Part shown: positions 15,928 to 24,214 of the stretch, in pieces
Layout: every line of letters begins with the position of its first letter
Position numbering within the stretch: position 1 is the stretch's first letter
Position numbers and translations under genes: made by a program
NCBI GenBank assembly: GCA_022827835.1
Contig: JAJEIO010000048.1
Span: 126,687-190,686, forward strand
Reading direction: 5' to 3'
Length of the DNA stretch: 64,000 nucleotides
Origin: Candidatus Latescibacterota bacterium
Lineage (GTDB): Bacteria; Latescibacterota; UBA2968; UBA8231
Notes under the pieces: model-generated
The model's input: the letters and a program-made list of their open reading frames with translations, nothing else
Told to the model about the DNA's origin: nothing
Database searches by the model: none

Positions 15928-17616
15928 TCATCCCAAGTACACAAACAAGTACACCGCCAAGAAAATCGTCACCAACAACACGCTGCTACTAATAGGCCAC
16001 GCCCGCGCAAAGACGCCCGTCGGGCCGTGGTACTGGCGCACCTGATCTATTAGAGCGAAGACCTGTCGCTTGCCCCAAGCGATCAGTCCATCCCACAGCG
16101 GCGCACCCACCTGCACGCACAACCGCGCTGCGCCTGGCAACAGCTTTCGGTAGGTCCAGTCCACGTCGATATTGGCCGAGCGCAGTTCCGGTGGGTAGAT
16201 GCCCGTCAGCTTGAGCGCGACAAAAGCCAGCGCCGAAAAAAACAACAACTGGAGTTGTAAAACGATGTGGGTCGCATCGTATGGCTCGTAGGCAACCGGG
16301 TAGGGCAGGAGCTGGTACAGATAGTGCGGGAACGAACCGATGCCAATGCACAGCGCCGCCCCAATCCCCATTGCCACGAGCATGTTGCGCGGTGCTTCGC
16401 GGCAGCGAATCCCCGCGTCGTGGGCGAAGAAGGCAAAGAAGGGAATTTTGATGCCGGCGTGATGGAAGACGCCAGCCGAGGCAAACAGCAACAGCAGCCA
16501 TACTACGAGGTGTCCTTCGTTAGCCGCGGCCTGCATGACCATTGACTTACTAACAAAGCCGCTAAAGAGCGGGAAGGCCGAAATCGACGCGGCTCCGACC
16601 ATGCAAAAGCCGCAGGTCCAAGGCATGGATTTGTACAGCCCCCCAAGGTCCGAGCCGTTGATCCTGCCGGTGCGGTAGAGCACGGCCCCCATCGACATAA
16701 AGAGCAACCCCTTGAAGAGCACGTCGTTGAAGGCGTGGGCAACCGCGCCGTTGACGCCCATGCCCGGCCCCAAGCCGACGCCGACGACCATAAAGCCGAT
16801 CTGGTTGATCATGCTGTAGCCCAACACGCGGCGCAGATCGTTTTCAATAACCGCATAGAAAATGGGGAACATCGCCATGGCTGCGCCGATGTAGAGCAGG
16901 ATTTCGGTGCCGGCGAAACTGCGCGCCAACACATAGACCGCGGTCTTGGTGGTAAAGGAACTCAAAAAAACCGCGCCAGTAGGCGTGGACTCTGGGTAGG
17001 CATCCACTAGCCACGAATGCAAGAATGGAAAGGCGCATTTAATGCCAACGCCGAGGAAAATCAGCCGCGTGGCCCAGCTATCGATGCCCAGATGGCCCAG
17101 CGCCAGCGAGCCGGTTTGCTGGTAGTGCCACGCCGTGCCGACTAAGAGCAACAGACCAGAACTGATGTGGATCAGCAGGTAGCGCGTACCCGCGGCAATG
17201 GCCCTTTCGCTCTGAGTAGCCCAGATCTGGAAAACCGAGCTAATCGCCAGCAACTCCCAAAAGATGAAGAGCACAATGAGATCACCGGCAAAGACTGCAC
17301 CTACAGCCGCACCCGCGTACAGGAAACCAGTCGCCTGTTGCAGGCGGTCGCGCAGGTGCAGCGAAAAGAGCGCGGCGAGGAACGCGGCCAAGTGAAAGAG
17401 ATAGCCAAAGAGCAGGCTGAGCTGATCAACGCGCACCCAGTGCAGCTCGTACCCGGCTAGGGAGCCGACTTGACCGTCGCCAACCTGATAGCCGAGGAGA
17501 TTGTAGAATCCGGCCAGCGGCAAAAGGAGCAACGCCACCCGCCGCGCGGCCAGCGGCAAGACGGGCAACAGCAGCCCACCTAAAAGCAAGAAGGCCGCCG
17601 GGTGAAAACTAGTCAT
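15928..17616 (-). CDS. Proton-conducting membrane subunit of Mrp-type antiporter (NuoL/MrpA-N-like)
   Basis: The 562-residue protein has about 14 membrane segments and the proton-channel core of the NuoL/MnhA/MnhD superfamily: LIVLFIFWELLAISSVFQIW with the conserved membrane Glu, then KCAFPFLHSWLVDAYPESTPTGAVFLSSFTTKTAVYVLARSF, and NDVLFKGLLFMSMGAVLYRTG. It is the last gene of the antiporter operon and overlaps the preceding small gene by eight bases. It probably stands in for the N-terminal part of MrpA, since the MrpA C-terminal part sits in the fused gene at 21156. It could couple cation/proton exchange to respiration or, less likely, belong to a complex-I-like enzyme. Confidence 0.85.
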   Translation of the reverse strand: MTSFHPAAFLLLGGLLLPVLPLAARRVALLLLPLAGFYNLLGYQVGDGQVGSLAGYELHWVRVDQLSLLFGYLFHLAAFLAALFSLHLRDRLQQATGFLYAGAAVGAVFAGDLIVLFIFWELLAISSVFQIWATQSERAIAAGTRYLLIHISSGLLLLVGTAWHYQQTGSLALGHLGIDSWATRLIFLGVGIKCAFPFLHSWLVDAYPESTPTGAVFLSSFTTKTAVYVLARSFAGTEILLYIGAAMAMFPIFYAVIENDLRRVLGYSMINQIGFMVVGVGLGPGMGVNGAVAHAFNDVLFKGLLFMSMGAVLYRTGRINGSDLGGLYKSMPWTCGFCMVGAASISAFPLFSGFVSKSMVMQAAANEGHLVVWLLLLFASAGVFHHAGIKIPFFAFFAHDAGIRCREAPRNMLVAMGIGAALCIGIGSFPHYLYQLLPYPVAYEPYDATHIVLQLQLLFFSALAFVALKLTGIYPPELRSANIDVDWTYRKLLPGAARLCVQVGAPLWDGLIAWGKRQVFALIDQVRQYHGPTGVFARAWPISSSVLLVTIFLAVYLFVYLG

Positions 17617-17869
17617 AGTAATCCTCGCGGCGCATCAGCACCTTGCGCATCTGGGTGGCTATCAAAACCAACAGCACGCAGGCGACAAACCCGTATATCG
17701 CGTAAAAGCCGAACCATCCCTCGACCGGGAAGACACCCTCATCAAAGCAAAGGTGCCGATGGAAGACCACCTCCAAGCCCAAGAGCAAGGCGCAAAGGAC
17801 GAAGAATGCCCATATCAAGCGGTGGACGTTCCGCGGCTGGTCGAATAGATGTTTTTTCTCTGAGTTCAT
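17609..17869 (-). CDS. Small two-helix membrane protein of the antiporter operon
   Basis: The 86-residue protein from ATG 17867-17869 has two membrane helices (IWAFFVLCALLLGLEVVF and FYAIYGFVACVLLVLIATQ) joined by a loop HRHLCFDEGVFPVEGW. It ends in a charged tail MRKVLMRREDYYD. It lies between two proton-channel genes, 4 bp from the one upstream and overlapping the one downstream. I do not recognise a characterised family; position suggests a structural subunit of the antiporter. Confidence 0.75.
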   Translation of the reverse strand: MNSEKKHLFDQPRNVHRLIWAFFVLCALLLGLEVVFHRHLCFDEGVFPVEGWFGFYAIYGFVACVLLVLIATQMRKVLMRREDYYD

Positions 17870-17873
17870 AACC

Positions 17874-19328
17874 TTATCCTCCGATCTGGCGGCAGAGGTC
17901 GAGGAGGGGGTCGGGATAGAAGAAGAGCACCAGCCCGCCCAGCGCCGTGCAAACCAGCGGCAGGACACAGGCCAGCGGGGCTTCCTGTAGGCCGTCTTCT
18001 CCATCGGGTGCTGCGTAGAAGAAGGCGTTGACCGCCACCGGCAATAAATAGGCAATGTTGAGCAGCGAGCTTACCAAGAGTACGCCAATAGTCACGTACT
18101 GCTCGGCGTCCAACCCGGCGAGGATGAGATACCACTTGCTCCAAGCGCCTCCCAGCGGCGGCAAGCCAATGATGCTCAGCGAGCCGACGAGAAAGGCCCC
18201 CATCGTCCACGGCATTTGCCGGCCGATCCCTTTCATCTCGCTAATCTCGGTTTTGTGCAGGGCGACCGCGATGGCCCCGGCGCAGAAGAAGAGGGTTATC
18301 TTGCCGAAGGCGTGCATGGCGATGTGCAGGCTGCCGCCGAGGACGCCCCAACTATTGGCTAGAGCCGCGCCGAGCACGATGTAGGAGAGCTGGCTGACGG
18401 TGGAATACGCCAAGCGGGCCTTGAGGTTGTCCTTGGTCATGGCCACCAACGAGCCAATGAGGATCGTGGCGCAGGCCGCGTAGGCCAAATAAGTGCCCAA
18501 GCCCGTGTCGGCGAGCAGATCGATGCCGAAGATATAGACAACCACCTTGAGGATGGTGAAGACGCCAGCTTTGACCACGGCGACTGCGTGCAGTAGTGCG
18601 CTGACTGGGGCCGGAGCCACCATAGCGGCGGGGAGCCAGCGGTGAAAGGGCATCAGCGCGGCTTTGCCCGTGCCGAAGGCATACAGAAAAAGCAGGACGC
18701 CGATGGTCCACGTCGGTGCCTTGCCAGCGAGGATGCCGCCAGAAACGAAGTCAAGAGTCCCAGCGATGTAATAGGTGGCGACCAAGCCTGTGAGCAGGAA
18801 ACCGATCGAGGTCGCGAGCAGCACCCCCATATAGATGCGGCCCCCCGCTTTAGCCTCCGCACTGCGGTGGTGAGTAACCAGCGGATAGGTAGAAAGCGTC
18901 AGCGCCTCGTAGCAGAAAAACAGCGTCAGCATGTTGCCGGCAAATGCCGCACCCAAGGCACCGGCGATCGCCAAGGCGAAGAAGGCGAAGAAGCGGGTCT
19001 GATTTTCCTCGTGATGTCCCCGCATGTAGCCGATGGAGTACACCGAGGTCGCCATCCACAGCCCAGCGGCGATCAGCGCAAAGAGCGCGCCGAGCGGTTC
19101 GACTTCAAAGGCTAGGGACAGATCCGGAAAGACCTCCACCAGATGTACCGCCGGTCGGTCACCTGCGGCGACTTTGGGCACCAAGGTGCAAACCGAGGCA
19201 AAAGTGCCTAGCCCAGCGAGCAGAGTCGCCGTCTCGCGCAGATTGGGACGGCGGCCCAAAAGGGCGATCAACGGTGCAACTCCCAAAGGCAGGAGCACGG
19301 CCACGATAATGGCGGTGGAGGCACTCAT
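17874..19328 (-). CDS. Mrp/Mnh-type antiporter subunit D-like (NuoM/MnhD superfamily)
   Basis: The protein has 484 residues from ATG 19326-19328, sharing ATGA with the stop of the upstream gene. Key channel segments are NMLTLFFCYEALTLSTYPLVTHHRS (membrane Glu), GKAALMPFHRWLPAAMVAPAPVSALLHAVAVVKAGVFTILKV (membrane Lys and PVSALLHA signature), and HIAMHAFGKITLFFCAGAIAVALHKTEISEMKGIGRQMPWT. About 13-14 helices. It is the second of two adjacent D-like genes, each likely forming one ion path of the Mrp-type complex. Confidence 0.88.
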   Translation of the reverse strand: MSASTAIIVAVLLPLGVAPLIALLGRRPNLRETATLLAGLGTFASVCTLVPKVAAGDRPAVHLVEVFPDLSLAFEVEPLGALFALIAAGLWMATSVYSIGYMRGHHEENQTRFFAFFALAIAGALGAAFAGNMLTLFFCYEALTLSTYPLVTHHRSAEAKAGGRIYMGVLLATSIGFLLTGLVATYYIAGTLDFVSGGILAGKAPTWTIGVLLFLYAFGTGKAALMPFHRWLPAAMVAPAPVSALLHAVAVVKAGVFTILKVVVYIFGIDLLADTGLGTYLAYAACATILIGSLVAMTKDNLKARLAYSTVSQLSYIVLGAALANSWGVLGGSLHIAMHAFGKITLFFCAGAIAVALHKTEISEMKGIGRQMPWTMGAFLVGSLSIIGLPPLGGAWSKWYLILAGLDAEQYVTIGVLLVSSLLNIAYLLPVAVNAFFYAAPDGEDGLQEAPLACVLPLVCTALGGLVLFFYPDPLLDLCRQIGG

Positions 19329-20806
19329 GGTGTAATTCCCAAGAGCCAGTGCGCCGCCTTGCGGGCAACCCCAGCCGTCAGCGAGGTCTGCACTCCCAAG
19401 CCAACGGTAAGGGCAATGAGCAGCCATACGGGGATCTGCATCAAGAAGGGGGCTTCGGCGACGTGCTCAGCATCTTCGGGAATCGGGCGGAAATAGGCGA
19501 TCTCGACAAAGCGCCAGATATAGACCAGCGCCAACAGCGAGCTGATCACCACCAGCGCAGCCACCGGCCACCAACCGCGCTCCAGCGCACCCAATATCAA
19601 GTACCACTTGCTGATAAAGCCCACGGTAAACGGCACGCCGACTAGTCCCAAGCCGGCGAGGACAAAGGCGCACGAAGTCAGCGGCAGGCGCTTGCCTAGC
19701 CCACTAAGGTCGGCCAATTGCAGGGAGTTGATGCGGAGGAAAATGCAGCCAGCGACTAGAAAGAGCGCCGCCTTCATCAGCGCGTGATTGAACAAGTGGA
19801 CGATCCCGGCCGTCAGCCCAGTGGCCGAGCCCAAGCTAACGCCGAGCATCACATAGCCGATCTGCGCCACGCTCGAATAGGCCAAAAGCCGCTTGAGATC
19901 GGTCTGGTAGATAGCCACGGCTGAGGCGATGAAAATGCCCAAGAGTACCAGCGGCAAGAGCAGGACATCGAGGTGCATGGTGCCAAAGGCGAAGTCCGCG
20001 CCAAAAATCGTGAAGACAAAGCGCAGGAAGGCGTACGCTGCGACCTTAGTTGCAGTCGCCGCGATAAAGGCAGTAACGGCCGAAGGCGCGTACGTGTAGG
20101 CGTTGGGCAACCAGATATGCAGTGGGAAAAGCGCCATCTTGAGGGTGAAGCCAACGCTTATAAAGGCAAAGGCCACGTGGATAGTGCGGGTTTGGGAAAC
20201 GGCTTCGATCCGCCCGGCGAGATCGGCCATGTTGAGCGTGCCGGTCATCGCGTACATCAGGCCGATGCCGATCAGAATAAAGGTCGCGCCAATCGTGCCC
20301 AAGACCAAGTAATTATACGTCGCCATCAGGGCGCGGCGATCCCGGCCAAGACTAATCAGCCCATACGCCGAAAGCGACGAGATTTCCATAAACACGAAGA
20401 CGTTAAAGGCGTCGCCGGTAATGGCAATGCCCAGCAAGCCAGCCAGACAAAGCAGAAAGATCGCGCAGAAATACGGGCGGCGCTCTGCTTCGACTTCGCG
20501 CGCCGCACTCGTCGGCGCGTAGCTCAGGACCACGGCACCGATCAGCGCCACCAGTAGAATCAAATACGCATTGAGAACATCTACCCGGAACTCGATGCCC
20601 CAAGGCGCACTCCAGCCGCCCAGGGCATAGGAGATGGGGCCGTAGGAGAGGATGTGCTGCAACAGCAGCGCGGCCAGCGCCAGCGTGCCCCAGCCGACGG
20701 CCACGACAAACGGCCATAGCAAGCGCTGCGGACGCAGCAATAGGCAGAGCGGCGCAGCGACCAGCGGCAAGACGATCTGCAGGGCTGGTAGATGGGCGGC
20801 GATCAC
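19325..20806 (-). CDS. mnhD: Mrp/Mnh-type antiporter subunit D
   Basis: The 493-residue polytopic protein has about 14 helices. The MnhD pattern is clear: FNVFVFMEISSLSAYGLISLGRDRRALMATYNYLVLGTIGATF, KMALFPLHIWLPNAYTYAPSAVTAFIAATATKVAAYAFLRFVF, and HLFNHALMKAALFLVAGCIFLRINSLQLADLSGLGKRLPLTS. The membrane Glu and Lys that relay protons are present. It overlaps subunit C upstream and the second D-like gene downstream, so the genes are translationally coupled. Confidence 0.92.
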   Translation of the reverse strand: MIAAHLPALQIVLPLVAAPLCLLLRPQRLLWPFVVAVGWGTLALAALLLQHILSYGPISYALGGWSAPWGIEFRVDVLNAYLILLVALIGAVVLSYAPTSAAREVEAERRPYFCAIFLLCLAGLLGIAITGDAFNVFVFMEISSLSAYGLISLGRDRRALMATYNYLVLGTIGATFILIGIGLMYAMTGTLNMADLAGRIEAVSQTRTIHVAFAFISVGFTLKMALFPLHIWLPNAYTYAPSAVTAFIAATATKVAAYAFLRFVFTIFGADFAFGTMHLDVLLLPLVLLGIFIASAVAIYQTDLKRLLAYSSVAQIGYVMLGVSLGSATGLTAGIVHLFNHALMKAALFLVAGCIFLRINSLQLADLSGLGKRLPLTSCAFVLAGLGLVGVPFTVGFISKWYLILGALERGWWPVAALVVISSLLALVYIWRFVEIAYFRPIPEDAEHVAEAPFLMQIPVWLLIALTVGLGVQTSLTAGVARKAAHWLLGITP

Positions 20807-21159
20807 GACCCCTCTTCCCGGCGTTGGATTTCGTCTTCTTCGATAGTCCCGTAGGCCGCGCGAATGCGCACCACCAGCGCCAACCCCACCGCGGTAGTGG
20901 CAATGCCAACGACAATAGCGGTGAGGATGAGAACGTGAGGCAGTGGGTTGGAGTACACCGTCGTACCTTCGGCGAGGATAGGCGCAGTTCCCCCCTCGAC
21001 TTTGCCCATGCTAATGTAGAGCAAAAAAACCGAGGTCTGGAAGATATTGAGGCCGACCAGCTTCCTGATCAGATTGCCGCGGGCAATGACGTTGTAGAAG
21101 CCGGCCATCATCAGGAAAATGACGATCCAGTAGTTGTACAGACCAAAGAACGAACTCAT
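20803..21159 (-). CDS. mnhC: Mrp/Mnh-type antiporter subunit C (NuoK-like)
   Basis: The 118-residue protein has three membrane helices in the NuoK/MnhC arrangement: WIVIFLMMAGFYNVIARGNLIRKLVGLNIFQTSVFLLYISMG and then LPHVLILTAIVVGIATTAVGLALVVRIR. The LTAIVVGIATTA segment holds the typical subunit C helix. It overlaps its neighbours by four bases at both ends. Confidence 0.93.
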   Translation of the reverse strand: MSSFFGLYNYWIVIFLMMAGFYNVIARGNLIRKLVGLNIFQTSVFLLYISMGKVEGGTAPILAEGTTVYSNPLPHVLILTAIVVGIATTAVGLALVVRIRAAYGTIEEDEIQRREEGS

Positions 21160-22130
21160 GGCCGCTCCCGACCGGCGAAGTGGCAGAAGACGCTGATTAC
21201 GACGGCGGCGACGGTAATGCCAACCCCTAGCTCAATCAGCAAAATGCCATAGTGCTCACCGTGGGTGGGATCGCTGGCCAGCACCTTGTATTCGAGAAAA
21301 TTGCCTCCGGCCAACAGGCAGGCCACGCCCGTGCCGATGTAGAGCAGGAGCCCCAAGGCGAAAAAGACTTGGACGCGGCCAGCAGGGGCCACCCGGCGCG
21401 CCTCCTCGACCCCGTAGATCAGGGCGTACAAAATAAAGGCCGCGGCAAAAATCACGCCCGCCTGAAAACCGCCACCCGGACCAAAGTCGCCGTGAAACTG
21501 CACGTAGAGCCCAAAGAGCAAAATCAGCGGGATGAAGAGCTTGGAGGCGACGCGGAGGATCATCGCGTGTTGCATTGCTTGGTCAGCGGCCGCATCCAGT
21601 CTAGTGCCGCTGCCGCGCAACAGCAGCAACACGGCTAGCCCAGCGGTGAAAATCACCGTCACCTCGCCCAAGGTGTCGTAGCCCCGGTAGCTAGCCAGTA
21701 CGGAGGTGACCATGTTGGGAATGCCAATTTCCTCGGGAGACTCGGCAATATAGCGCGGGGCCACGTGCTGATGGACCGGAGCGTTGGGATCGCCCAAATG
21801 CGGCATATCCAGCGTACCATAGATCAGCGCACCGCCGGTCAGGAGGCAGACGCAGAGGCCGCTCCAAGAGTGTTGGTGTTGGGTCTTTTCTCTGGGTCCG
21901 GTCAAGGTGAGCGCGGCCAAGAAGAGCACCGTCGCCAAGCCGGCACCTACCGCCGCTTCGGTGAAAGCCACATCAACTGCATCGAGCGAGGTAAAGATAC
22001 AAGCCGAAAGCAGGCTGAAGATGCCGGTGAGCACTACCGCAGCAAAAAGGTCCCGCACCTGGATAATGGCCACGGCGATGATGGCGAGGAACGTCATCAA
22101 CACGACGTCGATATCAATTAGCGCAGTCAC
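21156..22130 (-). CDS. Fused MrpA C-terminal (MbhD/E-like) plus MnhB subunit
   Basis: The 324-residue protein has two parts. Residues about 1-160 hold MbhD/DUF4040-like helices (DLFAAVVLTGIFSLLSACIFTSLDAVDVAFTEAAVGAGLATVLFL) and a region resembling MbhE. Residues about 190-320 are MnhB (LFIPLILLFGLYVQFHGDFGPGGGFQAGVIFAAAFILYALIYG). In classic Mrp the first part is the C-terminus of MrpA; here it is carried with subunit B. This split matches archaeal and some bacterial Mrp/Mbh-type operons. Confidence 0.9.
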   Translation of the reverse strand: MTALIDIDVVLMTFLAIIAVAIIQVRDLFAAVVLTGIFSLLSACIFTSLDAVDVAFTEAAVGAGLATVLFLAALTLTGPREKTQHQHSWSGLCVCLLTGGALIYGTLDMPHLGDPNAPVHQHVAPRYIAESPEEIGIPNMVTSVLASYRGYDTLGEVTVIFTAGLAVLLLLRGSGTRLDAAADQAMQHAMILRVASKLFIPLILLFGLYVQFHGDFGPGGGFQAGVIFAAAFILYALIYGVEEARRVAPAGRVQVFFALGLLLYIGTGVACLLAGGNFLEYKVLASDPTHGEHYGILLIELGVGITVAAVVISVFCHFAGRERP

Positions 22131-22441
22131 TATTCCTCCGGGGTGCCTTGGGGCGCAAGCCCACTGTGCCGCGCCGCACGGGCAATGGCGTGGCTGGCGA
22201 CCGAACTAGCCAGCAGCAAGAACAGTCCGATCATTACCAGCTTGACAGTCGCCAGCGACAGACCGCTCTGGAACATAAGCCCCAAGAGGACCAAACCAGC
22301 ACCCAACGTATCGGTAACGCCGCCGCCGTGTATGCGGCTGTAGAAGTCGGGCAAGCGCAGGAGGCCCACGCCGCCGACGAAGCAAAAGCCAGCTCCCAAC
22401 AGCAGACAGACCCAGCTAGCGTAGTAGAGCAGAGTTTCCAT
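22130..22441 (-). CDS. mnhG: Mrp/Mnh-type antiporter subunit G
   Basis: The 103-residue protein has three helices. The MnhG signature GVGLLRLPDFYSRIHGGGVTDTLGAGLVLLGLMFQSG is near complete (the family has R-x-P-D-x-x-x-R-x-H). It overlaps subunit F by one base and the fused B gene downstream by one base. Confidence 0.93.
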   Translation of the reverse strand: METLLYYASWVCLLLGAGFCFVGGVGLLRLPDFYSRIHGGGVTDTLGAGLVLLGLMFQSGLSLATVKLVMIGLFLLLASSVASHAIARAARHSGLAPQGTPEE

Positions 22442-22707
22442 CAGGCTTGGGCCTCCTCTTCGCCAACGGTCGAGACGTATTTGAGGATGGCGATGGTGCC
22501 GATGAAATTGATTAGCGCATAGACCAGCCCCAAGTCGAGAAAGTCGGGCCGACCAGTCAAAAAGCCGATCACCGACAACAGCAACACGGTCTTGGTGCCG
22601 AACATATTGACGGCGAGTACGCGATCGTACACAGTGGGACCTTTCAGGGCGCGGACTAAGGCCAGCAGCATAGTGGCTAACACCCCGATCATCGCAGCGA
22701 CGAACAC
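22441..22707 (-). CDS. mnhF: Mrp/Mnh-type antiporter subunit F
   Basis: The 88-residue protein has three helices and the MnhF pattern KGPTVYDRVLAVNMFGTKTVLLLSVIGF followed by FLDLGLVYALINFIGTIAILKYV. The D-R-V-x-A-x-N element is the family hallmark. It overlaps subunit E by one base. Confidence 0.93.
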   Translation of the reverse strand: MFVAAMIGVLATMLLALVRALKGPTVYDRVLAVNMFGTKTVLLLSVIGFLTGRPDFLDLGLVYALINFIGTIAILKYVSTVGEEEAQA

Positions 22708-23195
22708 TAGCTCTCCCCCTCTATGTCGGTTACGCGGCGGTCCATGACCCCAGAGCGCACGTCCTCGGCGGATTCGCGGGTCAAGGCGTGGACATCGATG
22801 GTGCCCTCGTCTGTCTCAACGGTGACCGTGCCCGGCGTCAGAGTGATGGAGTTGGCGTAAATGACTTGCCCCAAGTGGGTCTTTTGGCTTGACTCGACTC
22901 GGATTACGCGGGGTTCTATCGGCAGCCGAGGATGTAGGATCCGCCGGACCACATCAATATTGGATTTGATTACTGCCCATAGGAACCAAGGCGCATAGCG
23001 CAGCAGGCCGGGGATCAGGTGGATGGGATGCCCTTCGGGATCGACGATCTTCATGCGGCGGCAGACGGCGACGACCACAAGGCAAGACAGCACACCTAAA
23101 CCCAAAAGCAGACCCGTGTATATGCCCGACAAAAGCAGCCAGCTCAAAAACAACAGGATGAAAAGACTAAGCGTTCTGCGCGGCGTGTTTGGCAA
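22707..23195 (-). CDS. mnhE: Mrp/Mnh-type antiporter subunit E
   Basis: The 162-residue protein starts at TTG 23193-23195, with GAGG seven bases upstream, and opens the operon. Two N-terminal helices (FILLFLSWLLLSGIYTGLLLGLGVLSCLVVVAVC) are followed by WFLWAVIKSNIDVVRRILHPRLPIEPRVI and the cytosolic YANSITLTPGTVTVETDEGTIDVHAL motif typical of MnhE. Gene order E-F-G-(A'B)-C-D-D-small-L differs from the A-B-C-D-E-F-G order of Bacillus Mrp. Confidence 0.93.
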   Translation of the reverse strand: MPNTPRRTLSLFILLFLSWLLLSGIYTGLLLGLGVLSCLVVVAVCRRMKIVDPEGHPIHLIPGLLRYAPWFLWAVIKSNIDVVRRILHPRLPIEPRVIRVESSQKTHLGQVIYANSITLTPGTVTVETDEGTIDVHALTRESAEDVRSGVMDRRVTDIEGES

Positions 23196-23457
23196 AATAG
23201 GACCTCAATTCTCCTTCAATTTCAATAAGCAGATATAATTTCTGCATTTGCGTATTGGGATGCAACCAAGTGGCCGGAGCTTGAAAGTTCCCTAGCGGCC
23301 AGCAACAAGTAGGTTGTGCAACTTACGGTTCCCTTTGCCGGAACTTGTATTATTTTTTGGTTGCATCAACTGAAATTCTTCTTTGGAACTCCACCGCGCC
23401 GTCATGGGCACTACCGCTGTTTCTCCGTCGTAGACAAAAAACCAAAGGAAACACACC

Positions 23458-24201
23458 ATGGACGCTCAACAGCAGTACCTCTTCGACTTGCAGGGCTACA
23501 TCGTACTCAAGGACATCGTGCCCCCAGCGATAGTCGCCGCCTGCAATCAGGTTCTGAACCGCTTCGAGACCATGGACGAGGCCGATTACCCACCGCCGCT
23601 GCGTTTGGGCGACCAGCGCACGCAGCAGAACCTCTATATCTCAAACATTCTCGAAGGAGACGAAGTCTTCCGCGCGTTGATCGATATTCCCGCGGTCCTA
23701 GACGTCGTCGCCACAGTCACGGGGGGGCCGTACCGACTAAACCACACCTATACCATCTATCGCTGGGGCGGCGGCTACACTCGCCTGCACATGCACGGCA
23801 CGCCCATCATTCCCAAGTGTCAGTATCATTGCCGCAACGGACAGATGGTCTCGACCCTGACCAAGGCGGTCTTTCCCCTGCTCGACTGCGCCGAGGAAGA
23901 CGGTTGTTTCGCCGTGATCCCCGGCGCACACAAAAGCAACTTTCCTAGGCCCTGGGGCAATCACCCAGATGAAAATCCGGCGCTACAAGCAGTGCCAGCC
24001 GCCGCCGGGGACGCCATCATCTTTACCGAGGCATTGACCCACGGCTCGCTGGTCAATACTTCCGGTCGCCCGCGCCGGACCCTATATTATTGCTACAGCA
24101 CAGGATACATGCCCGACTGGGGCGGACAGCATCTGCGCTTCAGCAACGAAATCTACGAGGCATTGCCCGAGCAACAGCGCGAAATACTCAGGCTAAAATA
24201 A
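23458..24201 (+). CDS. Phytanoyl-CoA dioxygenase (PhyH) family protein, first copy
   Basis: The 247-residue protein starts at ATG 23458 behind AAAGGAAA. The PhyH double-stranded beta-helix pattern is visible: LFDLQGYIVLKDIVPPAIV at the start, YRWGGGYTRLHMHGTPIIPKCQYH near 105-125, LLDCAEEDGCFAVIPGAHKSNFPRP near 145, and AIIFTEALTHGSLVNTS near 188. The usual iron-binding H-x-D reads H-M-H (residues 111-113), so the acidic ligand is not obvious; the second His would be in LTHGS. The substrate is unknown. It pairs with a second PhyH gene seven bases downstream. Confidence 0.85.
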   Translation: MDAQQQYLFDLQGYIVLKDIVPPAIVAACNQVLNRFETMDEADYPPPLRLGDQRTQQNLYISNILEGDEVFRALIDIPAVLDVVATVTGGPYRLNHTYTIYRWGGGYTRLHMHGTPIIPKCQYHCRNGQMVSTLTKAVFPLLDCAEEDGCFAVIPGAHKSNFPRPWGNHPDENPALQAVPAAAGDAIIFTEALTHGSLVNTSGRPRRTLYYCYSTGYMPDWGGQHLRFSNEIYEALPEQQREILRLK

Positions 24202-24214
24202 CGGAGAAATGTCC

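Noticed and set aside
23196-23457. GTAGGTTGTGCAACTTAC-like near-palindrome before the first PhyH gene (about 23309-23326)
   Set aside because: Imperfect and without a promoter context, so not listed as an operator.
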